64,000 nucleotides of DNA from Cyanophora paradoxa (lineage: Eukaryota > Glaucocystophyceae > Cyanophorales > Cyanophoraceae): NCBI GenBank assembly GCA_004431415.1, contig QPMI01000526.1, positions 186,001 to 250,000 of the forward strand, read 5' to 3'. Position numbers and translations under genes: made by a program. This document shows, piece after piece, positions 53,336 through 61,775 of this stretch; position 1 is the first letter of the stretch, and each line of letters opens with the position of its first letter. The notes beneath the pieces were generated by a model. The model saw nothing but the letters and a program-made list of their open reading frames with translations. It did not search any database and was not told the origin of the DNA.

Positions 53336-56287
53336 CCATTGGTCTATTTGATCTTGTAAACTCTTGCATTTCTGGGATAATTCTTTAACGGCTTCTATGA
53401 GAACAGGAACCAATGCTGTGTATTCAATTGCTAACAACCCATCCTTTCCTTTTCCAACAACTTCTGGTATCACTTTCTCCACATCTTGTGCTATTAGTCC
53501 TAAACAGGTTCTACCATTTTGGGTATCTTTTTTCTTGTAAGACACCCCTTCTAATCTTTCAATTGCTGGCAACGCCCCTGTTAGCTTCTTAATATCTGTT
53601 TTGTATCTCCTATCACTTGCAAGGTATTGTGTCCTTACCCAAAATGTCCCTACATTATCCAACGAAGCCATATCCCAATCATTTGCATCTCTCCACACAC
53701 AAACATATGTTCCATGTCCTCTTATATATGTTGTTCCATCACTGGAAAAATAGAAACGGGAATAGCCTTCTGTTGATGCTAACCATGTGTTATGCGACCA
53801 TACTGCTGTTCCTGGTTTACTGAACACATTATCCCAACTGATCATCCCATTTGCTGGTGCTGTTCTTCCTACTTCTTTTGTCCATCCAATCATCCCAATG
53901 TGACATCTCCCCTTTCTTGCAATAAATCGAATATGTGAGAAATTCGCACAAAAGAAGGATGTCCATGTTAACCCATCATGCCAATTTGAATCGGCTACAT
54001 TTGAAATATTCTGATAGGTATTTACTCGCATTATGTGATTCCATCTATTGTTTCGATAACCTCCAATATCGAAATATCTGCAATTTGTCCAACAGAAATA
54101 TTGGACATGACATGTTCGCATTCCACTGGGAACTTCCATTTGCATGTAGTCACCACTTGTGGTATCATTTTCGATGTTACTATAAAATCCTTCTACTGGA
54201 TTGTCTGTTGTAGGTTTCCAACCTGTTCCCCAAGATCCTATAAAATAAACAGTCGCACTATTCCATCCTGAAACCACATCAAAACTGGTAATATTTCCGA
54301 TTGAATTAGTGACATCTGTTAACGACAGATAAGATGTAGGAATAGTAGGTTTACTATAAACTTTATTCCAATGAATAAAACCGGTGTGTCCACCATATGA
54401 ACTACTATTAGCTCGATCGTGTGTAAAACCTATTCCCATAATGTGAACTCTTCCAACTTTGGGATAAATACGAATGTGAGTAAATCGACCGGCAAGGAAG
54501 ATTGGGACATTATTAATTCCATTGTGGTAACCGTCGCTATTGCCGTCATGTGGCTGATAGTTATTAACTCTCGTAATAAATACAGTTGTTGCATTACTAC
54601 GGACTCCCCAAATTTCAAAATAACGGCAATTATACCATGGTAAATGTGTAAGGAATGCTGTCCCATTTACTAATGCTGCTGGGATTGTGTATTGAATCCA
54701 AGTAGTTGTAGGAACTGCTGTATCATCGGATTCACTGTTATATGCATAACTTCCATAATTATATCCTGGATCCCAAGAGTTTCCATATCCAACTATCCAA
54801 GTTCCGCTCGATAACTGATAAGCGCCACCTGCTACTGTGTCATCAAAAGCATAACATTTCGGAACGTCATAACCATTTCTTTTTAGTGTTGCAACATCTA
54901 TGGTTGTTGCATTTATAGTAGTTGCTGTAATTGATGCTGCGCTTACACTTGTAGTGACATTTAAACCTCTTCCTATCCATAAATTACCATTATTATATGA
55001 TTTTAATAATGCTAAATCGGAGCCATTGCGAAACTCCACACATACATTTTCAGAGTTTCCATATCCTCGTATATATGTGCAATCATTATTACCGAACCAA
55101 AATCTTTCTATATTGTCTGTTGATTTTAACCATGTGTTAGTTGTCCATTTTGCTGTTGCTGGAAGGTCTGCGGCTGAGTAAAATGACGGTTTGCTAAATA
55201 TATTATCCCAAGAGATCATGCCCAATTCATTATCTGTTGCTCTCTGTCTGCTCCACCCAAAAACACCTGTGAGATGAATGCGACCTTTTCGACCTTGAAT
55301 ATATATCTTTGTGTAAAATTCGCAATTGATAGAAGTGAACAAAATAGTATTATTGGTTCCATCATTATTAACTGATTGGATTCCTTGATAATCATTAACT
55401 CGTTTTAAGAAATGTTGATATCCATTCACAGTTTGCCCGTAAATATCAAAGTATCTACCATTATACCACGGCATGTGCTGGATGTAAAACGATTTCATAC
55501 CTTCTGGAACTGTCCAACGCATAAAACAAGCGCTACAATCTTCATCATTTTGTGGTGTTGTATAACATCCTGTTTGTCCGGTTCTTGGTGTCCATCCTAA
55601 GTTCCAATTATTTGCGCTCCTGTCTGTCGAAACCACATCTAATTGGTCGAAATCGTAACCTTTTGGTATTGTGGTTTCACCAATTTGTAGAGTGGTAGCA
55701 TTCACAGTTCCTGTAATAGTTCCACCTGTTAGAGGTAGATAATTAGCAAGAGCTGACGTTAATTCGGTATCTGTAACAAAATCTGTAACAGCTAATTGTA
55801 ATTCTGTATTTGTAACATAATCTTTGTTTTCTAAATAATCATCTGTAACAACACCGGAAATGGTGGTATTGTGTAAGTTTTTCGCCGCCATTCTCTGATT
55901 GACTTCTAAGGCGCCACCTGATGTTGTTTTTATCCACGCCATCTCACATTTCCCGTGATCATCTGTGGGTTGTCCCACAACAGGAAGGTAGTTTACAACT
56001 TTCTCCCTTGTGAAAACTATCTTAGGTCTTGCTCCATCATATGCGCTTTGATCTGTTACATTTACTTGTATCGCTGCTGAAAAATCCGCTACTTGTCCTG
56101 TTTCACCCGGGTGATAATTCGTGACATAGATACTGGGGAAAGTATCATTAATTCCTACATTAAAATCGCCACTATACACTCCATTTACGATTGGATCCCT
56201 GGGTAATCTTACTGCAAGAGTTCCCACCATCGGTGTGCCGTCTTGACCTGTAAATGAACCATTGAGACTAACATAATGATCATTCAA
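53324..56287 (-). CDS. Fibre protein, C-terminal part with S74 intramolecular chaperone (987 aa)
   Basis: It is a predicted receptor-binding fibre. The N-terminal 130 residues repeat a domain of the upstream fibre ORF (IYVTNY, RPKIVF, AWIKT, NQR..AKN.HN). Three copies of a module of about 190 residues follow, each with a WYNxRYFDI-like block, a HI(R/Y)-rich KGRxHIxG block and an SWDNIFSKP-like end. The last 98 residues are a peptidase S74 chaperone domain: SDRRYKTDI with the Ser/Lys dyad, GLIAQDVEKVIPEVV, YTALVPVLIEAVKEL and a terminal coiled coil. Such domains trimerise phage tail spikes and cut themselves off. The frame opens with TTG, not ATG, and fits a -1 continuation of the 56284-58872 ORF, so the two are probably one fibre of about 1850 residues. 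Confidence 0.85.
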   Translation of the reverse strand: MNDHYVSLNGSFTGQDGTPMVGTLAVRLPRDPIVNGVYSGDFNVGINDTFPSIYVTNYHPGETGQVADFSAAIQVNVTDQSAYDGARPKIVFTREKVVNYLPVVGQPTDDHGKCEMAWIKTTSGGALEVNQRMAAKNLHNTTISGVVTDDYLENKDYVTNTELQLAVTDFVTDTELTSALANYLPLTGGTITGTVNATTLQIGETTIPKGYDFDQLDVVSTDRSANNWNLGWTPRTGQTGCYTTPQNDEDCSACFMRWTVPEGMKSFYIQHMPWYNGRYFDIYGQTVNGYQHFLKRVNDYQGIQSVNNDGTNNTILFTSINCEFYTKIYIQGRKGRIHLTGVFGWSRQRATDNELGMISWDNIFSKPSFYSAADLPATAKWTTNTWLKSTDNIERFWFGNNDCTYIRGYGNSENVCVEFRNGSDLALLKSYNNGNLWIGRGLNVTTSVSAASITATTINATTIDVATLKRNGYDVPKCYAFDDTVAGGAYQLSSGTWIVGYGNSWDPGYNYGSYAYNSESDDTAVPTTTWIQYTIPAALVNGTAFLTHLPWYNCRYFEIWGVRSNATTVFITRVNNYQPHDGNSDGYHNGINNVPIFLAGRFTHIRIYPKVGRVHIMGIGFTHDRANSSSYGGHTGFIHWNKVYSKPTIPTSYLSLTDVTNSIGNITSFDVVSGWNSATVYFIGSWGTGWKPTTDNPVEGFYSNIENDTTSGDYMQMEVPSGMRTCHVQYFCWTNCRYFDIGGYRNNRWNHIMRVNTYQNISNVADSNWHDGLTWTSFFCANFSHIRFIARKGRCHIGMIGWTKEVGRTAPANGMISWDNVFSKPGTAVWSHNTWLASTEGYSRFYFSSDGTTYIRGHGTYVCVWRDANDWDMASLDNVGTFWVRTQYLASDRRYKTDIKKLTGALPAIERLEGVSYKKKDTQNGRTCLGLIAQDVEKVIPEVVGKGKDGLLAIEYTALVPVLIEAVKELSQKCKSLQDQIDQWRSR

Positions 56288-58872
56288 AATAGCCTTTCAG
56301 GTGTATTACTCGATTGGTAAAGTGTGACTCCATTAAAAACGTTTCCGATTGCATTCAATTGGGCAAAAACTGGCTGTTCGTCTATTTCGTCCCAATTGTG
56401 CCTATGTGCAAAATCTGAGATATCCACTTTTGTGTGGGTATGTGCAAAATCTGTAATATCTGCTTTTAGGTGAGTATGTGCAAAGTCTGTAATATCTGCT
56501 TTAAGGTGGGTGTGTTCAAAATCTGTGATATCTGCTTTTGTGTGAGCATGTGCAAAGTCTGTAATATCTGCTTTTAGATGAGTATGGGCAAAGTCTGAGA
56601 TATCTGCTTTTGTGTGAGTATGGGCGAAATCTGTAATATCCGCTTTGACGTGTTCATGTGCGAAATCCGTAATATCGGCTTTGACGTGTTCATGTGCGAA
56701 ATCTGTTATTTGATCTTTTGTGTGAGTGTGGGCAAAATCTGTAATATCGGCTTTGACATGAGTATGTGCAAAATCCGTAATATCTGCTTTAACATGTTCA
56801 TGGTCTGAGGGTGGGAATTTTTCGGGTGCGTCAGGGATATTATCCCATCTAAAATAATCTTCTGTTACGACTCTTGAAATATTTTCGTTATGAATGTTTT
56901 TCGCTGAGGCTCTCTGATTGATTTCTAAAAGACCCTCAGGAACTCCACCATTATAATTTGTTTTAATCCATGCTACCTCACATTGTTTATAATCATCGCG
57001 ATCTCCTAAAAGTGTTTCTGCTGCGAGTTGCTCACGGCTAAATATTAATTTTGGTCTTGATCCGTCTAAATCGCTTACATTAGTCACATTAATTTGTATT
57101 GTTGCATCTTTGTTATCATAGTTTGCTGGATCAGATGGTAGAGAAATAAATCCTGCTGTCATCGGGACATCATCGGGGTAGTAGTTTGTTAAGTAGATTC
57201 CTGGTTTTGTATTTTTAATTTCAATTCCACCACCAAGTGGTAATATTACATCCCTTGTGGGTGGTCTAATATACAATTCACCGTCCATTGTGGTGCCTGC
57301 ATCGATTCCCTGACGATTCACATAATAATCGTTTAATTGTAATCTTTCTGGTGTGTTTATATTTTGGTAGAGACTCACACCATTGTTAATATCTCCTAAT
57401 AATACATTTCCTGCTGATGCAAAAGTGGGCTGCTCTCGTATTTCGCTCCAAATATGTAAATGGTCTTCTGGCGGAAACTCAGGTGGAATTCCATCGATAT
57501 CGCCCCAATCATGCCTGTGATCTTCAGGTGGATATTTCTCAGGTTTACCCAAGATCTCATCCCAATCATGGTTGTGATCCTCTGGTGGATATCTCGCTGG
57601 TTTGTTGTTGATCTGTTCCCAATCTGGAAAGAACTCAAAAAGCTCCGGTTGTAATCCATCTGGTAAAAACTCCTCATGGGGTTCATAAGGTTGCTCATAA
57701 TCCACAACTGGTGGTTCGAGACCATCTGCTAAATATTCCTCATGGGGTTCATAATTCTGTTCATACTGATACTCTTGTGGATCTAAACCATCGGGTAAAT
57801 ACTCTTCCTCATTTGGGTCGAATTGATCATACTCATACTCTTGCGGGTCGAAACCGTCAGGTAAAAACTCTTCCTCATCTGGGACAAATTGGTAATCATC
57901 AAGCTCTAATATATCGATTTCAGGAGGTAAATACTGTTCATCTATTTGTTTTTTCGGTTCGAAGATAGGTTTATTGCGAACTTGCTCCCAACTGACAATA
58001 TGTTGACCGAAAGGAACTGTCTCATCAGCAACTCGCTCTCGACCAGGTCCATCCGGGATTGGCGGCTTTGGTAACCCTGGAAGAGGTGGTATAGGGACAA
58101 TAGGTCCGAAGTAGTAGTTGAAAATGTTGATAACCTGCTCTTCAGTGCTAACCTTCTTACCATCCTGATAAATATTAGTTCCATGAATATTTCTCCACTG
58201 CCTGGTGCGAAGCCCTAGGTCATATCTATCATGCAATGCCGGGAGCAGGTGCCTGTCAGCCTCAATCAAGATAGAGCCGAAGGTGCATCCAGGAATATCG
58301 AACCTGGTGGCTGGCTCGGTATCGATTTGATTTACATCAAACCCGAAAAGAAGATTTGCTTCTCGTGCATCGGTATATAGTAGATCCCAGGGGAACGGCT
58401 GAATTTGTGATGCAAGCACTGATATTGCAGCATCTTCGCCAAGGAGAATTCGCCCAGTGATTTGAGCCGCAGTTTTGTTTGCGACATCATTTGATTCATC
58501 AATTAGACGTAGAGCTGATGTATGGACCCCTCTATCATTTTGGAGCCTAAATATCAATCTACCAGAATCATACTTGGAGACTGTGCCTGAGGAGGCAATT
58601 CGCAGGTGTCGTGGCAACGCCCTGGACCCAATAATTTCAGCAACAAAGTTCTCAGTGGGACCAAGACAGAATCTCTGTGCAATATCTGGGGCACCAACGT
58701 GAGAGTTCCGCAGAATTAATGCAGCTGGTCGACTAAACTCGGTCCTGTGGATGTCACGATCAGCATTGAAGTCTGCCAAGATGCTTCCAAAAACGCGAAT
58801 ATTAATGAGTCGATCATCAACGAAATCTGGAGATCTACGAAGTGGCACTGGCTTCTTCAAGATGTAGGACAT
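56284..58872 (-). CDS. Fibre protein, N-terminal part with HxH repeats (862 aa)
   Basis: The start is ATG 58870-58872 (MSYILKKPVPLRRSPDF). After a globular head (about 1-270) come four acidic Tyr-rich repeats of about 22 residues (EEYLPDGLDPQEY type). Three WxxIxxKPxxYPPEDHxHD repeats follow, then a beta domain that reappears in the next ORF, and eleven 12-residue KADITDFAHTHx repeats. Such WxxIxxKP and HxH repeats are typical of phage tail-fibre shafts. The ORF ends SNTPERLF-stop exactly where a paralogous internal block reads INTPERLQLNDYYV. The next ORF supplies LNDHYV in the -1 frame, so the stop is probably a frameshift within one long gene. It is divergent from the lipase gene. Confidence 0.82.
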   Translation of the reverse strand: MSYILKKPVPLRRSPDFVDDRLINIRVFGSILADFNADRDIHRTEFSRPAALILRNSHVGAPDIAQRFCLGPTENFVAEIIGSRALPRHLRIASSGTVSKYDSGRLIFRLQNDRGVHTSALRLIDESNDVANKTAAQITGRILLGEDAAISVLASQIQPFPWDLLYTDAREANLLFGFDVNQIDTEPATRFDIPGCTFGSILIEADRHLLPALHDRYDLGLRTRQWRNIHGTNIYQDGKKVSTEEQVINIFNYYFGPIVPIPPLPGLPKPPIPDGPGRERVADETVPFGQHIVSWEQVRNKPIFEPKKQIDEQYLPPEIDILELDDYQFVPDEEEFLPDGFDPQEYEYDQFDPNEEEYLPDGLDPQEYQYEQNYEPHEEYLADGLEPPVVDYEQPYEPHEEFLPDGLQPELFEFFPDWEQINNKPARYPPEDHNHDWDEILGKPEKYPPEDHRHDWGDIDGIPPEFPPEDHLHIWSEIREQPTFASAGNVLLGDINNGVSLYQNINTPERLQLNDYYVNRQGIDAGTTMDGELYIRPPTRDVILPLGGGIEIKNTKPGIYLTNYYPDDVPMTAGFISLPSDPANYDNKDATIQINVTNVSDLDGSRPKLIFSREQLAAETLLGDRDDYKQCEVAWIKTNYNGGVPEGLLEINQRASAKNIHNENISRVVTEDYFRWDNIPDAPEKFPPSDHEHVKADITDFAHTHVKADITDFAHTHTKDQITDFAHEHVKADITDFAHEHVKADITDFAHTHTKADISDFAHTHLKADITDFAHAHTKADITDFEHTHLKADITDFAHTHLKADITDFAHTHTKVDISDFAHRHNWDEIDEQPVFAQLNAIGNVFNGVTLYQSSNTPERLF
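56390..56800 (-). repeat. 36-bp coding repeat, 11 units (HxH fibre shaft)
   Basis: Eleven tandem 36-bp units encode KADITDFAHTHx variants (also QITDF, DISDF, FEHTH, FAHEH). Each unit carries a His-x-His pair at a fixed spacing of 12 residues. The array is in frame and intact. Similar HxH pairs occur in the upstream DHNHD, DHRHD, DHLHI and DHEHV segments. Confidence 0.9.
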
Positions 58873-58896
58873 TTTTATATAAGCCCCCTTTTAAAA
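58873..58896. promoter_or_regulatory. 24-bp bidirectional promoter between fibre and lipase genes
   Basis: The spacer is ATTTTTATATAAGCCCCCTT plus TTAA. On the minus strand TATATAAAAATG leads straight into the fibre start. On the plus strand TTTTAAAAATG leads into the lipase start. TATA-like words directly before the ATG recur at several element 2 genes. Confidence 0.45.
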
Positions 58897-59797
58897 ATGA
58901 AGGTCATTCTCTCACTATCAGGTGGAGGTGCTCGTGGCATAGTCATTGCCCGAATTCTACAGCGGATTGAGGCGATTACTGGGAAAGCAATACCACAGCT
59001 GTTTGATTTCTTTGCAGGCACCTCAACAGGGGCAATAATAGCGGCCGGATTGGCGATCCCATCAACTCCAGGCTCTGTTCTTGCTTACCGATATTCTGCA
59101 GGTGATATCTTGAGTCTATATCAAACGAACCTACCTGTAATATTTGCAAATCCGAGATCACTCACAAGCTTGCTCTCAGGAAGCCGCTATGATGCAAACC
59201 CTCTAGAGTCGGTGCTCACAGACGTTGCCCTAGACTACACAATTGCAGAATCGACCAAAGACATATTAATTACAGCGTTTGATACAGTTCGGATGCAGCC
59301 CGTAGTTTTCACCAAAGATGGGCCATACTCGAGCACGCTGATTCGTGATGCAGTTAGAGCATCTTCTGCAGCGCCAACATTCTTCCACCGAAGGTTCTAG
59401 GAGACAAAAACCTTGTTGACGGGCAATTGCCTGTTTGAATAATCCCTCAGTTGCTGCACTCAGCCACGCCAGTAAAATTTACGATGCAGAAGATCCAATT
59501 GTTCTTGTGAGCATTAGCTGTGGTGAAGTCCAAGCCAGTGAGCAATTGACTGCAGGCTTTTCGAATTCGGAGACGTCAGGCTGGGGCGCACTGGGCTGGA
59601 TCCTATCCCTCTCAGGCAGCCCAATCATTTCTATGCTAATGGCTGGTAGCGAGCTGGAATCGCACTTTCAAATGCAGGAACTGCTTCCAGTTGATGCGGA
59701 TAGGAATCTAACAAGATACTGGCGTTTAAGTGTTCCACTACCAGCTGCAGTCATGAGCAAGCTTGACGATGCCTCCCATCGAATATTTCTTATTTGA
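58897..59797 (+). pseudogene. Patatin-like phospholipase, frameshifted
   Basis: Patatins are lipid acyl hydrolases with a Ser-Asp dyad. Start MKVILSLSGGGARGIVIARI gives the oxyanion-hole GGGARG at residues 9-14. FFAGTSTGAIIA gives the nucleophile GTSTG near residue 43. The first frame ends at 59398 after SSAAPTFFHRRF. The catalytic Asp segment (GDKNLVDGQLP, 59401-59433) is in a second frame. NNPSVAALSHA and the rest to 59797 are in a third, so there are two frame breaks within about 45 bp around the active-site Asp. In viruses such lipases may help membrane passage. Here it is probably inactive, unless the breaks are sequence errors. Confidence 0.8.
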
Positions 59798-60378
59798 TTT
59801 CCACGACTGATTTATGGCTGAAACAAACCGAAATAAATGCTAAAATAAATGCACTCTGCAGCTTTCTACTGGCGAACTACGACCTACTGAACGATGAGAG
59901 ACTAATCATATCGTCTACTTTAACAGTTGAGCCGCCATTTGATGTCAACTGGTTTATAATTCCAGATGCAAACATTACAAGCAACGACTTTGAGGAATTG
60001 CACCCACCTTCTCATGTGCGACCCAACTCAACAGGGTTCCAAGGTGGCACTCTACCTAATCCCTGGATTAAAGTCGAATTTCCAAAGCCTTTTGAGCTAC
60101 ATCAAATCATTATGTATGGGCCAGCCTTTGCTGCCGGAGTCCTATTTAATTTCAGCATTCTGACCAACTTAGGATATGTCCAAGATGGGAGGCTTTTTGA
60201 AAATACGGTCCTAGCAAATGTGCTTGCTGCAAACCCATCTATGACAGGCTTCGATCTAATGCATAGTGACTCGCATTTGTTCACCCCACAGGTATATAAC
60301 TATGTGCAAATTATAACAAACGAATTTATAAATGTGAATGCATTCCGGCTTGATTTCCGGGGACGTTACATTAATTAG
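59794..60378 (+). CDS. Discoidin-like (jelly-roll) protein or C-terminal part of the lipase gene (194 aa)
   Basis: The frame overlaps the end of the lipase frame and has no ATG before residue 111, so it may be the continuation of the same gene after another frame break. A helical front (LKQTEINAKINALCSFLLAN) leads to a beta domain with PWIKVEFPKPFELHQIIMYG, NFSILTNLGY and YNYVQIITNEFINVNAFRLD. This resembles the W(I/V)xV(D/E)F ... I.YG pattern of F5/8-type C (discoidin) sugar- or lipid-binding domains. The resemblance is by eye only. A binding partner for the fibre/lipase cassette is possible. Confidence 0.45.
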   Translation: MISTTDLWLKQTEINAKINALCSFLLANYDLLNDERLIISSTLTVEPPFDVNWFIIPDANITSNDFEELHPPSHVRPNSTGFQGGTLPNPWIKVEFPKPFELHQIIMYGPAFAAGVLFNFSILTNLGYVQDGRLFENTVLANVLAANPSMTGFDLMHSDSHLFTPQVYNYVQIITNEFINVNAFRLDFRGRYIN

Positions 60379-60521
60379 GCGGCGGCATGAATGCCCAGGA
60401 AATCAGAGAGAGTCCAAGACGTGTTGGAATAGTTCTGCCAGATTTATCTTTCTCCCAAAATGGTGCTCCATTACGCCTCCCAGTCGCCTCTTAATGTAAT
60501 TCTCTCTTCGCTGATACCAAG

Positions 60522-60556
60522 TTGGGCGCAGCCGAGGCAGCTTGTCTGCCGACTGT
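60522..60556 (-). terminator. Stem-loop repeat A1
   Basis: On the plus strand this is a 35-nt copy identical to 60630-60664. CAG pairs with CTG, then comes an internal loop CCGA opposite GA, then GGCAG pairs with CTGCC around a CTTGT loop. It lies downstream of the penton-like minus-strand gene, beyond copies A3 and A2. Confidence 0.45.
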
Positions 60557-60629
60557 TTCTGGTTGCGAGCTCCTTTTTGATTCCGTCAGGACCAAATCGG
60601 CGGTAAGCTTGCAGAAAACCTAGGTTTGT

Positions 60630-60664
60630 TTGGGCGCAGCCGAGGCAGCTTGTCTGCCGACTGT
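60630..60664 (-). terminator. Stem-loop repeat A2
   Basis: This is identical to A1 over 35 nt, and its outer stem extends further (GCGCAG with CTGTGC, one G-T pair). It is in tandem with A1 and A3, all in the same orientation. Confidence 0.45.
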
Positions 60665-60796
60665 GCTTGGCTTATCTCCAATCGCAACAAGTGATACTTT
60701 TTTGTCCCGCATCAACGGTAAGTACTTTTCAATCTGAGCTATGGGCATCAACTGCGACATTTTTTATATATTGTGCCAAGAAATAAAACGGGGCGG

Positions 60797-60828
60797 AGGC
60801 ACAGCCGAGACTGCTTGTCTGTCGACTT
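60797..60828 (-). terminator. Stem-loop repeat A3 directly after the penton-like stop
   Basis: This is a diverged copy: CAG-CCGA-GACTG around CTTGT with CTGTC-GA-CTT. The inner stem keeps four of five pairs despite changed bases. It lies 2-3 nt downstream of the minus-strand stop at 60830. Confidence 0.45.
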
Positions 60829-60829
60829 T

Positions 60830-61748
60830 TCAAATCAGTTTGAACTGGAGCTCCCCAGACCATGGCAATCCATTCAGTAATACATCATCACCATCTCTGT
60901 CTACAATGCGCAGTCGCAAGGAAGTCAGCACAAGACGCTCTTCGATGGGATCCATTCGCTTTGATGATCCTGATTTATATAAACGAATTTGCCAACGTCC
61001 TGACTCATTTGAATTCGAGCAAGCCGTAGTTGCACATTGTTTTGGCCCCACGGCGAAGCTTTGAAGCAAATGGTCGAAGCTCTTCACAGACTAGGAATAG
61101 ATACTGGTCGCTGTTCATGTCAATTATCTTTGGAAATTCGACAGCATAACCAAGTGGCTCACTCCGCATTCTTTCGGTGAAGTCCACGCCATATTCAGGG
61201 TGTGAAGGTGTTACTGGAATGCCAGCAACTTCGAGATATCGCTCAGCTGCAGTTACTGATCTTTGTCCTCCTTCAATCACGATAGGAGACAGCTGGAGGG
61301 GCTCATTTCGGTTCAGCCCTAGCAGATTCGATAGAGCTTTGAACTGGCAGGTCACTGTGCAGGAACGGTTGCAATAAGCAGACATTTTCAGTGTCTCTGG
61401 GTCCCGAAACAATTTGAAATATGCTATTACGATTCCCCCCAGTTCAAACTTAAACGATAGGCCAAAGTTGTAAAGATCTGTTTCGCCCATATTTGCAGTA
61501 GTAATTATACCAGGCTCAAAAACTGCCAGATTTTCCGTCCAAATGTTGGGGAAGGTGATCGAAAGATACTCATCTCTAATGCTCGTGTAAAGGCTGTTTG
61601 CGAACTCACACTGGGTAAGTCGAACAGCAACTGGATTGATTATAGGTTCATTTATTTCTAGCACAAAGTTTGCCTCTGAATCGATTGGCCTTCTGTCTCT
61701 ACTGTCAAAGCTGAGCCTGACGCAGCGTCGATGCTTGTCTTCGACCAT
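60830..61748 (-). CDS. Minor capsid/penton-like protein, frameshifted
   Basis: The start ATG at 61746-61748 opens MVEDKHRRCVRLSFDSRDRR. DSRDR matches the penton signature of the Polinton protein at 30613. The first frame runs to about 61005. From about 61080 the sensible reading moves to another frame (QSFAVGPKQC, KSGSSKRMDPIEERLVLTSL, LLNGLPWSGELQFKLI) ending at 60830, giving about 305 residues, close to the 299 of the Polinton penton. The change near CEELRPFASKL marks the break. The gene is divergent from the next capsid gene (27 bp apart). It is probably a vertex protein whose copy is broken here. Confidence 0.7.
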
Positions 61749-61775
61749 TTTTATTCTCTAACTGATATAAAAAAG
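61749..61775. promoter_or_regulatory. Divergent promoter between two capsid genes
   Basis: This AT-rich 27-bp spacer contains TTTTTATTC toward the minus gene and GATATAAAAAAG toward the plus gene. It follows the same close TATA-to-ATG layout as the fibre/lipase pair. Confidence 0.4.

Larger units (their letters stand above)
60379..60829. other. Gene-free stretch holding three stem-loop repeats
   Basis: It lies between convergent genes. Two identical 35-nt copies and one diverged copy of the stem-loop word are here (listed separately). No coding frame is supported. Frames reading through the repeats arise from their shared sequence. Confidence 0.6.

Noticed and set aside
60741-61064. ORF through stem-loop A3 and antisense to the penton-like gene
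   Set aside because: It exists only because it runs antisense to real coding sequence and through the stem-loop repeat.
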